Shown here: piece by piece, positions 1 through 9,283 of the stretch
Position numbering within the stretch: position 1 is the stretch's first letter
How the letters are laid out: every line of letters begins with the position of its first letter
NCBI GenBank assembly: GCA_016719885.1
Contig: JADJYF010000025.1
Coordinates: 1 to 10,753, forward strand
Origin: Pseudomonadota bacterium
Lineage (GTDB): Bacteria > Pseudomonadota > Gammaproteobacteria > Ga0077536
Direction: 5' to 3'
DNA: 10,753 bases
Program-made: the position numbers and the translations under genes
The notes under the pieces: model-generated
What the model saw: only the letters and a program-made list of their open reading frames with translations
What the model was told of the DNA's origin: nothing
Database searches by the model: none

Positions 1-1
1 C

Positions 2-647
2 ATCGCGGTGCTGCTGTTCCTGGCGCCGCTCGCCGCCAGCATCCCGCTCGCGGCGCTTGCCGCCATCCTGTTCGTGGTGGCGTGGAACATGAGCGAGTTG
101 AAACATGTCGCGTTCATCCTGCGCCGCGCACCGACCGCCGACCGCGTGATCCTCGTCTCACCTTCCTGTTGACGGTATTCGTGGATCTCGTGGTGGCGGT
201 CAATGTCGGCGTGATCCTGGCGGTACTGCATTTCCTGCGGCGCATGTCGGAAGTGGTCGACACCCAGCCGATGGATGCGGAGGAATTGCGGAAGAACTGG
301 CCGACAACGGCCTCGCCGAGCTGCCGCCCGGCGTGCTGGTCTACGAGATAGATGGCCCGATGTTCTTCGGCGCGGTGGAGAATTTCGAACGCGCCTGCAA
401 ACCCACACCCGATCCCCGCGCGCTGGTGATCCGTATGCGGCGTGTGCCGTTCGTGGACATCACCGGCATCCAGACGCTCGAAGCGGTGGATGAACTGCGG
501 GGCCGCAAGGTGCTGGTGGTGCTATGCGAGGCCAATGAACGGGTACGGGCGAAGCTCGCCAAGGCCGGCGTGGTGGACAAGCTCGGCGAAGGCGGATACG
601 CGCAGGATTTCAGCGCGGCGATCGCGAAGCTGAGTGCCACCCTATAG
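2..647 (+). CDS. SulP-family anion transporter, C-terminal part with STAS domain (5' truncated, two frameshifts)
   Basis: This is the end of an inner-membrane SulP anion transporter of the sulfate/bicarbonate permease superfamily; the substrate cannot be told from this part. Three reading frames join into one protein. From base 2 come a hydrophobic segment (IAVLLFLAPLAASIPLAALA) and the conserved stretch AILFVVAWNMSE. From about 158 comes a second membrane segment (FLLTVFVDLVVAVNVGVILA). From about 291 comes the cytoplasmic STAS domain, with VYEIDGPMFFGAVENFE and RMRRVPFVDITGIQTLE, both typical of SulP STAS domains. The frame changes fit one missing base near 157 (GTCTCACC read as GTCCTCACC) and one near 290 (GCGGAA read as GCGGGAA). 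Both are in short runs, so sequencing error is likely. The 5' part lies outside the window. The TAG stop is the first three bases of the repeat at 645. The family call is firm; whether the gene is intact in the cell is unknown. Confidence 0.85.
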
Positions 648-721
648 GTGCGAATTCATTCGCACCCCCTTTTTCAATCGTCCGCCGGGCCTTTCAATGT
701 GCGATTGAAATCGCACCTACA
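645..721. repeat. REP-like palindromic repeat between convergent genes
   Basis: Two hairpins lie head to head: GGTGCGAAT/ATTCGCACC (647-666) and GTGCGATT/AATCGCAC (699-716). The whole block is bounded by the 9-base inverted ends TAGGTGCGA (645-653) and TCGCACCTA (711-719). Bases 682-721 match 9166-9205 with one mismatch in 40, which shows that this is a dispersed repeat. The size, paired-hairpin form and intergenic position resemble REP/BIME elements of gammaproteobacteria. No REP-associated (RAYT) transposase gene is in the window. The outermost TAG on each strand is the stop codon of the flanking gene: SulP at 645-647 and kdpE at 719-717. Confidence 0.8.
647..674 (+). terminator. Probable intrinsic terminator of the SulP gene
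   Basis: A perfect 9-base stem (GGTGCGAAT at 647-655 with ATTCGCACC at 658-666) closes a 2-base loop. Three C's and then five T's (670-674) follow. It starts at the last base of the transporter stop codon. The hairpin-plus-T-run layout fits rho-independent termination on the plus strand, though the three C's between stem and T's weaken it. The stem belongs to the dispersed palindromic repeat, so the repeat may have been co-opted as a terminator. Confidence 0.5.
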
Positions 722-1418
722 GGGGATCGACGCAAAATCGATAGCCCACGCCCGGTTCGGTGATGAAATGACGTGGACGTGTCGGGTCGACTTCCAGCTT
801 TCTGCGCAATGCCGTCATGTAGACGCGCAGGTAATGGTGATCGTCCGCATGTGACGGACCCCACACCTCGCGCAACATCTGGCGATGGGTCATGACCCGT
901 CCGGCATTGCCGAGCATCAACACCAGCAGGCGATATTCGATCGGTGTCAGGTGGACGACGGCGTCATCGCGCTTCACCACGCGTGCCGCGAGGTCGACCT
1001 CCACGCTGCCGAAGCATAGCGTCTGCCCAGCCTCGGTGGCGGCGCCGCGACTGCGTCGTAACAACGCACGCACGCGCGCCATCAACTCGCTGACGCCGAA
1101 AGGCTTGGTCAGGTAGTCGTCGGCGCCGGCATCCAGCGCCGCGACGCGATCCTGTTCCAGCGGTCGCGCTGACAGGATCAGGATTGGCACGTTCGACCAA
1201 CCACGGATGTCTTTCACCACCTCAATGCCGTCGCCGTCGGGCAATCCCAGGTCGAGGATGACGAGATCGGGACGGCGCGTGCCGACTTCTAGCAGCCCTT
1301 GGCGTGCGGTCTGCGCCTCGCTGACCTGGCAGTGCTCGGCTTCCAGCGCCATGGTCACGAAGCGCCGGATCTGCTTTTCGTCCTCGACCAGGACGACCTT
1401 GACGGTCGGCGTGCTCAC
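717..1418 (-). CDS. kdpE: KdpE, response regulator of the Kdp potassium system
   Basis: This is a cytoplasmic OmpR/PhoB-type response regulator, phosphorylated by KdpD and expected to activate the kdp promoter under K+ limitation or osmotic stress. It is 233 residues from the GTG start, a normal KdpE length. The receiver domain (about 6-118) has the acidic pair E12/D13, the phospho-acceptor D56 in VILDLGLPDGDG, S83 in ILSAR and K105 in DYLTKPFG. The winged-helix DNA-binding domain (about 131-229) has TPIEYRLL, the transactivation/recognition part HADDHHYLRVYMTALRRKLE and the final wing EPGVGYRF. I chose the GTG at 1418 because it overlaps the kdpD stop by 4 bases (GTGA), has GGAAGAG just upstream, and begins right before the conserved VKVVLVEDE strand. 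An upstream start at 1475 would add residues unlike the family. The frame is intact. Confidence 0.95.
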   Translation of the reverse strand: MSTPTVKVVLVEDEKQIRRFVTMALEAEHCQVSEAQTARQGLLEVGTRRPDLVILDLGLPDGDGIEVVKDIRGWSNVPILILSARPLEQDRVAALDAGADDYLTKPFGVSELMARVRALLRRSRGAATEAGQTLCFGSVEVDLAARVVKRDDAVVHLTPIEYRLLVLMLGNAGRVMTHRQMLREVWGPSHADDHHYLRVYMTALRRKLEVDPTRPRHFITEPGVGYRFCVDPL

Positions 1419-4107
1419 GGCTCTTCCAGGGGCAGGGCCGGCGGCGAGCCGGCCGGCAGGCGCAGGATGATGCACGCCCCTCCCTGCGCGCGGTTCTCCG
1501 CCGCGACAGTGCCGTGGTGGGCTTCCACTACCGCGCGCACGATCGACAGGCCCAGTCCCATGCCACCCACCTGGCTGTCGGACGGCCCGCGCGTGAACTT
1601 TTCAAAAAGGCGCTGCTCGCTGCCGGCCGGCAGGCCAGGACCGTTGTCGGCGACGGTGATCTCTATCCACTCACCGGCGTGGCGCGCTGCTATCTCGATG
1701 GTGCTGCCAGGCGGCGTGTACTTGGCGGCGTTCTCCAGCAGATTACACAACGCCCGTTCCATAAGCAGCGTGTCGAATTCCACCAGCGGCAGATCGGCGG
1801 GCAGGCTGACACGCACGTTGTGCTCGGCCAGCATCGCCGCGCGTGCCTGCAACGCGACGCCCACCACTTCCTCGAGAGGCTGCCATTCGCGCTGCAGCCG
1901 CACGTTGTTAGATTGCAGTCGCGCCATTTCCAGCAGGTTCATCACCATGGTGCTGGTGCGCAGCGCCTCTTCACGTATCGATGCGGCGATGTCGGCCTGC
2001 GCGTTCGACAATGGCGGACCGGCGAGATGGATCGAATCGGCGAGGCCGGCGAGCACCGTCAGCGGTGTTTTCAGATCATGCGAGAGTGCCGACAGCAGCG
2101 AATTGCGCAATCGTTCCGATTCCATGTGCACCAGGGCGGCCTGGGCGACGGCGATGAAATGCAAGCGCTCGAGAGCGATGGCGATGAGCGCGGCGGCAGT
2201 ATCGAGCAGGCGTCGCTGCTCGGGGTTCAGCAGCCAGCGCGGACGGCTCGGAACCATCACCAGCACGCCGCGCGTGCGGATCGGCGCCTTCAAGGGGATG
2301 TAAAGGGCCGGCGCCGCAGGCAGGGTGTCGGTGGTGGTCCCGGCGTTGGCATTGTGACTCAGGGTCCACTGCGCTATCGATACGTCGGCCGCCGGCGGCA
2401 GCGCGATGCCCGGCGCGGCGACCAGCTTGTCAGCGTCATCGAGCAGGAACAGCCCGGCCTCGACGTCGAACAGGCGCGCGACGAATCGATTGCCGAGATC
2501 GGTGATCTGCTCGAGCGTCAGCACCGAAGACAGGTCCCGAGCGAACTCGAACAAAGCGCGCATGCGTCGTTCGCGCTCACCGGCCACGGTGGCTTCGAAG
2601 CGCAGGTGCGCGGTCAGTTGTCCGACCAGCAAGGCCACCGCCAGCATCACCACGAAGGTGACGGCGTAGTGCAGATCGTGTATCGAAAAGGACAGGCGCG
2701 GCGGCACGAAGAAGAAATCGAAACACGCCACCGACATCACTGCCGCCAAGGTGCCGGGTCCCGGCCCGAAGCGATAGGCGGCCAACACAGAGGCCAGTAG
2801 CAGCAGCATCACCGAGTTGGTGAGCCCCAGCAGGTGCTGCGCAGCCGCGGTCGCGATCGTGGTCACCAGCACCGCGGCGCCGGCGCCGACATAGGCCGGC
2901 CATCGCGCGACCGACGAATCGTCGAAGGACGCCATGCCAGGGAGCGGATCGCGGTCGCGGGCGAGTCCGTCGTTCGCCACCGAAAGTAGCGTCGAGATCC
3001 GAGCGCCCGGCGCGCCACGCGCTCGGCGAAACTCGCGCGCCATGGCCAGCGTTTCTCGCTGTCGCGCCCGACGAGTACGCGGCCGAGATTGTGCTCACGC
3101 GCGTAGGCGCAGGCCGCGGCCACGGCGTCGGTGGCGGCCAGGTTGGCGGTCACCGCCCCCAGGTCATGGGCCATCTTCAGGGTCTGCACGACGCGCGCGC
3201 GTTGCGCGGCGGGCAGACGCTGCAGCCGCGGCGTCTCGACGTGCACCGCATGCCAGGGCACGTGGTTCTGCGCGGCCATGCGCGCCGCGCTGCGAATCAG
3301 GCGTTCATGACCGGCACCGGCGCCCACGCACAGCAGGATGGAATCCTGAGTGCGCCATACCGAGCTGACGGATTGTTCACGGCGATAGGCGAGCACGTCG
3401 CTGTCGACGCGGTCGGCGGTGCGTCGCAGGGCCAGTTCGCGCAGCGCGAGCAGATTGCCCTTGCGAAAGAAATTCTGCATGGCGCGCTCGGCCTGCTCGG
3501 GAACGTAGACCTTGCCTTCCTTGAGACGCGCCAGCAGTTCTTCGTGGGGTAGATCGACCAGCACCACCTCGTTGGCAGCGTCGAAGCTGCTGTCGGGCAC
3601 GGTTTCCCACACCCGTGTGCCGGTGATGCCCCCGACCACGTTGTTGAGACTCTCGAGGTGCTGCACATTGACGGTCGAATAGACATCGATACCGGCGCCG
3701 AGCAGGTCGTCGACATCCTGCCAGCGTTTCGGATGCCGGCCGCCGGGGGCATTGGAATGCGCCAGTTCATCGACCAGCAGCAGATCGGGATGGCGTGTCA
3801 GCGCGGCGTCGAGATCGAAGTCACTCAATACCTGGTCGCGATACTGGACCACGCGCGGGGGAAGCACCTCCAGGCCTTCCAGCAATGCAGCCGTCTCGGC
3901 GCGGCCGTGGGTCTCGACCACGCCCACCACCACGTCCACACCCTGCGCCTTCATGGCCTGCGCGGCTTTCAGCATGGCGTAGGTCTTGCCGACGCCGGGA
4001 CTGGCGCCGAAGAACAGCTTCAGACGACCGCGCTCCCCGCGTTGCTCGTCAGCACGGATGGCCGCCAGCAGGGCGTCGGGGTCGGGACGGGATGGTGGCG
4101 TCGACAT
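1415..4107 (-). CDS. kdpD: KdpD, osmosensitive K+ channel sensor histidine kinase (one frameshift)
   Basis: Inner-membrane sensor kinase that phosphorylates KdpE and in known systems responds to K+ limitation. It is about 897 residues once one missing base near 2990-3005 is restored, close to the usual ~895. The N-terminal KdpD domain (about 28-235) holds Walker A GASPGVGKT (34-42) and Walker B LLLVDELAH (109-117). A Usp-like domain follows (about 256-365, ILLCVGAGAGHERL). The frame breaks near residue 368. The second frame carries a DUF4118 four-helix membrane region (about 404-498), a GAF-like region, the H-box ALSHDLKTPLT with His about 677, the N-box LLENAAKYTP, and the DNGPGLP, FEKFTRG and GMGLGLSI ATP-binding motifs. 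The two open stretches are 2863-4107 and 1415-3043. The ATG at 4107 has only a weak ribosome binding site. The start lies 120 bases after kdpC; the stop overlaps kdpE. The break is most simply a one-base deletion and may be a sequencing error. Confidence 0.92.
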
Positions 4108-4227
4108 GTCTGTCAGATCAGGCGCGCGCGTAGCAGTCCGCCCATCGTCGGCGCGCCGGGCGCAGCTCGAGCGCAACTTTGAATGTTTGGCATCACCGGC
4201 ATGGCGGTAGAAGTGTAGCGAGCTCCG
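4108..4227 (-). other. kdpC-kdpD intergenic gap
   Basis: This is the only sizeable gap inside the operon (120 bases); the other junctions overlap or have spacers of under 20 bases. It holds GC-rich partial inverted repeats (GGCGCGC at 4121-4127 against GCGCGCC at 4151-4157) and no convincing sigma-70 promoter or terminator that I can see. It could carry a weak separate promoter or a processing site that sets kdpDE expression apart from kdpFABC, but the sequence alone does not show this. Confidence 0.4.
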
Positions 4228-4798
4228 TCACCGCGCTTCGAGCGCCAGGTTGAGTTCCAGTACGTTGACCCGTTGCTCGCCGAGCACGCCCCAATGGCGC
4301 TGCTCGGTATGCTGGGCAACCAGGTGCTGGACGGAATCCACGCTCATGCCACGCAGACGCGCTACGCGCGGTGCCTGGAAATGCGCCGCCGCCGGGCTGA
4401 TATGCGGATCGAGACCGCTGCCCGACGCCGTGACGAGGTCGAGCGGAATGGCCGCCAGCTGTTCCGGATCGGCTTGCCTGAGCGCCGCGATGCGCCCCTG
4501 CACGGCCTCGAGCAGGGCGGGATTGAGCGGCCCCTGGTTGGAACCGCCCGAGGCCAGGCCGTTGTTCGGCCACCCGCCGGTCGCCGATGGTCGGCCCCAG
4601 AAGAATTTCGGGTCAGTGAAATTCTGGCCGATCAGACTCGGAGCCGACCAGGGTGCCATCGCTTGTCAGCAGACTGCCCTCGGCTTCACGCGGAAACAGC
4701 GCTTGAGCAATCACCGTCACCAGCATCGGATAGGCGGCGCCGGTCACCACGCTCAACATCACGAACAAGCTCATCGCCGGACGCCACAAGGTTTTCAT
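4228..4798 (-). CDS. kdpC: KdpC, potassium-transporting ATPase subunit C (one frameshift)
   Basis: Single-pass membrane subunit of the KdpFABC K+ pump, thought to assist KdpB. It is 189 residues after removing one extra base near 4642, the normal KdpC length. The N-terminal frame (4613-4798) gives a membrane helix (about 8-33) and GSLLTSDGTLVGS (41-53). The C-terminal frame (4228 to about 4641) continues with SLIGQNFTDPKFFWGRPSAT, GGSNQGPLNPAL (about 84-95) and DLVTASGSGLDPHISP (about 120-135), all KdpC signatures. The change reads TCCGAGTCTG where TCCAGTCTG is expected. An ATG start is favoured because AAGGAGG lies 8 bases upstream, overlapping the kdpB stop. The insertion is not in an obvious homopolymer, so it is a less clear-cut sequencing error than some others here. 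Confidence 0.92.
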
Positions 4799-4806
4799 GG
4801 AAGCTG

Positions 4807-4812
4807 CCTCCT

Positions 4813-4813
<1 letters not shown>
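4807..4813 (-). promoter_or_regulatory. Ribosome binding site of kdpC
   Basis: AAGGAGG on the minus strand, 8 bases before the kdpC ATG at 4798. It reaches the last base of the kdpB stop codon (TGA at 4815-4813). Termination on kdpB therefore delivers ribosomes directly to this site, and the site fixes the kdpC start. Confidence 0.8.
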
Positions 4814-6876
<2,063 letters not shown>

Positions 6877-6879
6877 GGT

Positions 6880-6889
6880 CCTTCTCCTC
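6880..6889 (-). promoter_or_regulatory. Ribosome binding site of kdpB
   Basis: GAGGAGAAGG on the minus strand just upstream of the kdpB ATG (6876), with GAGGAG about 7 bases from the start. It sits inside the 16-base kdpA-kdpB spacer and supports the chosen start. Confidence 0.75.
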
Positions 6890-6892
6890 GGC

Positions 6893-8683
6893 TCAGGGCT
6901 TGGCCCACAACATCAAATGTTCGACCACCGGCCCGAGGGCCAGCGCCGGCACGTAGTTCAGCGCGCCGATCAGCACCACCGTCCCGATCAGCAGCACCAC
7001 GAACAGGGGCCCGTGGGTCGGCATGGTGCCGGCGCTTGCCGCGAGACGCTTCTTGGCGGCCAGAGCGCCGGCCATCGCCAACACCGGCACGATGACACCG
7101 AAACGCCCCAGCCACATCGCGACACCGAGCGCGAGGTTGTAGAACGGCGTGTTGGCCGACAGGCCCGCGAAGGCGCTGCCGTTGTTGTTGCCGGCGGAAG
7201 TGAAGGCGTACAGGATCTCCGAAAAGCCATGGGCGCCCGGGTTGGCCACGCCCGCCGGCCCGGCGCTGACCGACACGGCGAGCGCCGTACCCGCCAACAC
7301 CACCAGCGGCGTGATCAAGACCGCGAGCGACACCATCTTCATTTCGAAGGCCTCGATCTTCTTGCCTAGGTATTCGGGCGTACGCCCGATCATGAGGCCG
7401 GCGATGAACACCGCCATCACCGCGTACGCCAGCATGCCGTACAGGCCTGTGCCGACCCCGCCGAACACCACTTCGCCGAGCATCATGTTCCATAGCGGCA
7501 CGAGACCGCCGAGCGGCGTGAAGGAATCGTGCATGGCGTTGACGGCGCCGCAGGATGCCAGCGTGGTGATGGTGGCGAACAATGCGGAGTCGGCGATGCC
7601 GAAGCGCGTTTCCTTGCCTTCCATGTTACCGACCATATGCTCCACGCCGAGACCTGCCAGCAGCGGGTTGCCCTGTTGCTCGAAAGCGATGGCGGCCACC
7701 GCCATCACCACGAACATCAGCGTCATGGCCGCCAGCACCGCCCAGCCCTGGCGCTTGTCACCCACCATGATGCCGAAGCACAGGCACAGCGCCGCCGGAA
7801 TGAGAAAAATGGACAGCATCTGGATGAAATTGCTCAAGGGCGTCGGATTCTCGAATGGGTGCGCCGAGTTCGCGTTCAGAAAGCCACCACCGTTGGTGCC
7901 CAGCATCTTGATCGCTTCCTGGGAGGCCATCGGCCCCATGGGCACCGATTGCGTGCGCAGTTCGACGGTTTCGGTGCGCACATCACCGTTGGCGTCTGTG
8001 CTCGCCTGACCGTCGGCATCCTGCAGTGCGCGCGTGTATTGCGTGGTGTCGAGCGTGGTCGCTTCGCGATAGGCGGCGAAGTTCTGCACCACGCCTTGGC
8101 TCACCAGGAACACGGCGTAGACCACGCACAAGGGCAGCAGCACGTAGAGCGTGACGCGCGTCAAGTCCACCCAGGCGTTGCCGATGGTCGCACTGCTGCG
8201 CCGCGCGAAGCCGCGAATGAGCGCGATGGCGACCACGATACCGGTCGCCGCGGACAGAAAGTTCTGCACCGCCAGGCCGACCATCTGCGTCAGGTAACTC
8301 ATGGTCGCTTCGCCGCCATAGCCCTGCCAGTTGGTGTTCGTCACGAAGCTGACGGCGGTATTGAAGGACGAATCGGCACTCACGGCCGGCAATGCCTCAA
8401 GATTGAGCGGCAGGTGTGCCTGCAGGCGTTGCAGGGCATAGAGCGCCACCACGCCCACCGCGTTGAACAGCACAATGGCCAGCGCATAGCGCACCCAGCC
8501 CATCTGCTCGTCCGCACGCACAGCGCTCAAGCGATAGATGAGCATTTCCAGCGGCCGGCCAATGCGCAGCGCGAACGACGATTCGCCGTCCAGTACGCGT
8601 GCAAGGTAACTGCCGAGCGGCACGGCGGCGGCCAGCAGGGTGGTGAGGTACAAACCCAACAGCAGCCAGGCGTGGGCATTCAC
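6893..8683 (-). CDS. kdpA: KdpA, potassium-binding and translocating subunit
   Basis: Inner-membrane subunit related to K+ channels that selects K+ and passes it toward KdpB. The frame is intact and gives 596 residues from GTG at 8683, somewhat longer than the 557 of E. coli. About ten hydrophobic helices are visible. The four selectivity-filter loops are all present: VTNTNWQGY (about 114-122), GTNGGGFLNANSAHPFENPT (about 262-281), SCGAVNAMHDSF (about 377-388) and TSAGNNNGSAFAG (about 495-507). Extra length lies in a hydrophilic loop (about 210-245, rich in D, T and Q) before the second filter loop, which I recall as common in proteobacterial KdpA. GTG at 8683 is preferred because it overlaps the kdpF stop (GTGA), has GAGGA 7 bases upstream, and is followed directly by the first helix. 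A longer ORF reaching 8800 would run through kdpF in another frame. Confidence 0.95.
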   Translation of the reverse strand: MNAHAWLLLGLYLTTLLAAAVPLGSYLARVLDGESSFALRIGRPLEMLIYRLSAVRADEQMGWVRYALAIVLFNAVGVVALYALQRLQAHLPLNLEALPAVSADSSFNTAVSFVTNTNWQGYGGEATMSYLTQMVGLAVQNFLSAATGIVVAIALIRGFARRSSATIGNAWVDLTRVTLYVLLPLCVVYAVFLVSQGVVQNFAAYREATTLDTTQYTRALQDADGQASTDANGDVRTETVELRTQSVPMGPMASQEAIKMLGTNGGGFLNANSAHPFENPTPLSNFIQMLSIFLIPAALCLCFGIMVGDKRQGWAVLAAMTLMFVVMAVAAIAFEQQGNPLLAGLGVEHMVGNMEGKETRFGIADSALFATITTLASCGAVNAMHDSFTPLGGLVPLWNMMLGEVVFGGVGTGLYGMLAYAVMAVFIAGLMIGRTPEYLGKKIEAFEMKMVSLAVLITPLVVLAGTALAVSVSAGPAGVANPGAHGFSEILYAFTSAGNNNGSAFAGLSANTPFYNLALGVAMWLGRFGVIVPVLAMAGALAAKKRLAASAGTMPTHGPLFVVLLIGTVVLIGALNYVPALALGPVVEHLMLWAKP

Positions 8684-8772
8684 AGGAAGTCCTCGGGCTT
8701 GAGCAGGGCGGCGACGAGGTAGACGAGCAACAGCACGGCGAGGAAGCCGGCCACGAGGTGCAGGGCGCTCAT
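8680..8772 (-). CDS. kdpF: KdpF, small subunit of the potassium ATPase
   Basis: A 30-residue single-helix membrane peptide that binds and stabilises the KdpFABC complex. It begins MSALHLVAGFLAVLLLVYL and ends with ALLKPEDFL. The hydrophobic helix (about 4-24) followed by an [AL]L-x-PE-x-F end is characteristic of KdpF. Its TGA stop overlaps the kdpA GTG by 4 bases, and its ATG overlaps the stop of the small upstream ORF by 4 bases, so translation of all three is probably coupled. No strong ribosome binding site of its own is seen, which also points to coupling. Confidence 0.9.
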   Translation of the reverse strand: MSALHLVAGFLAVLLLVYLVAALLKPEDFL

Positions 8773-8861
8773 GAGCGCCGCTCGAGTCGCGCGCACACAT
8801 GCGCGAATCCGATCGGCGCCGCGCTCAGCAGGCCAACTATCAACAGAGATAACCAATCCAT
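8769..8861 (-). CDS. 30-residue membrane peptide leading the kdp operon (unnamed)
   Basis: An ATG at 8861 opens a 30-codon frame directly before kdpF. It starts MDWLSLLIVGLLSAAP and ends AHVCARLERRS: a hydrophobic helix (about 4-23) with a short, strongly basic tail (R25, R28, R29) and one cysteine. GGGAG (8873-8869) lies 7 bases before the ATG, a good ribosome binding site. Its TGA overlaps the kdpF ATG (ATGA). Several bacterial kdp operons have, as I recall, a similarly short peptide before kdpF ending in a pattern like Y-V-R-x-C-[DE]-R-L; this ORF may be a member, but that is from memory. It could be a further pump subunit or a leader peptide that couples translation. No function is proven. 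It is the first gene of the operon and would be missed by most gene callers. Confidence 0.6.
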   Translation of the reverse strand: MDWLSLLIVGLLSAAPIGFAHVCARLERRS

Positions 8862-8965
8862 CTCGGCACTCCCGTGGGTGACGAATGGAGATACTCTAGG
8901 GGCTGGCCCGCAAATTAGCGCGCAAGATTCACCCGGCGGGCGCTAAATTTTCATAAAATTTTGAG
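8862..8965 (-). promoter_or_regulatory. Presumed kdp operon promoter region with candidate KdpE site
   Basis: Sequence just upstream of the first gene of the operon. Its striking part is an AT-only block apart from one C/G pair (8944-8962): AAATTTT occurs twice, 11 bases apart (8945-8951 and 8956-8962), so the operator may be a pair of direct half-sites. The patch is about 83-101 bases before the small-ORF ATG, a reasonable place for an activator site. E. coli KdpE binds a T-rich site upstream of -35. A possible -10 (TAGAGT, near 8898-8893) lies closer to the gene, but no good -35 pairs with it, as expected for an activator-dependent promoter. The exact start of transcription is not resolved. 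Confidence 0.4.
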
Positions 8966-9066
8966 TGTCGTCAGTGGCGACAGGCGAAGCAGAAACATTC
9001 ACGGTCCACGCACTTGCATCGGGCGGCGCGGGCCAAGGCAGGCGTGCTTCTCGCCACTCGCCATTC

Positions 9067-9107
9067 GTGGTTTCGAAACCGCACCTACAAGGTCCGCCGC
9101 TCGCCGC
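9067..9107. repeat. Diverged copy of the palindromic repeat
   Basis: GTGGTTTCGAAACCGCACCTACA (9067-9089) matches the last 23 bases of the unit at 699-721 in 18 positions. It contains a perfect 12-base palindrome, GGTTTCGAAACC (9069-9080). The bases after it, up to 9107, also resemble those after the better copy at 9205, with about one gap. Some changes on the two arms balance each other, so the hairpin is kept while the sequence differs. Confidence 0.55.
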
Positions 9108-9165
9108 GCTGGGCCATACGGCGGCGCTCGCAGTTTCCACTTCCGACCACGCTGCTTCCACGCCG

Positions 9166-9248
9166 CCGCCGGCCCTTTCAATGTGCGATTGAAATCGCAC
9201 CTACACGGTCTGTCTCTTCGCCGGCGGGCGCTGCCGTGTAGGTGCGAA
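9166..9248. repeat. REP-like palindromic repeat, second good copy
   Basis: Bases 9166-9205 are the same as 682-721 except one position (9173). They include the hairpin GTGCGATT/AATCGCAC (9183-9200). A longer inverted pair, TCGCACCTACACGG (9195-9208) and CCGTGTAGGTGCGA (9234-9247), is a perfect 14-base stem around a 25-base loop. The element lies 36 bases after the likely end of the dehydrogenase gene and may act as a transcription stop or mRNA end-protecting structure. Confidence 0.8.
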
Positions 9249-9283
9249 TCTGACGGCTCCCCACAAAAACGCTAGTGGTGGCC

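Larger units (their letters stand above)
8966..9283. other. Intergenic region with repeat copies, no gene
   Basis: This lies between the end of the dehydrogenase gene and the kdp promoter. I see no credible gene: open frames here are short, use unusual residues and run through palindromes. It holds at least two repeat-family units (9067-9107 and 9166-9248). The stem-loops lie in the path of any transcript leaving the dehydrogenase gene toward kdp and could block read-through into the kdp operon. Confidence 0.6.

Noticed and set aside
645..721. Possible CRISPR repeat or attachment site because of repeated palindromic units
   Set aside because: Only one unit here and two others about 8.4 kb away; no regular spacing, no spacers, no cas or integrase gene.
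1514..2800. 428-residue open frame on the plus strand antisense to kdpD
   Set aside because: Same cause: it lies wholly inside the kinase part of kdpD, which has clear H, N and G boxes, and its own sequence is low-complexity and basic.
8930..8943. Match CCGGCGGGCGCT between the kdp promoter region and 9220-9231 as a functional repeat
   Set aside because: Twelve bases of pure G/C-rich sequence can recur by chance in such DNA, and the surroundings do not match.
8961..9275. 104-residue plus-strand frame across the repeat region, sharing the peptide GPFNVRLKSHL with a frame at 648-854
   Set aside because: The shared peptide is just the translation of the palindromic repeat present in both places. 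There is no ribosome binding site or protein-like composition.
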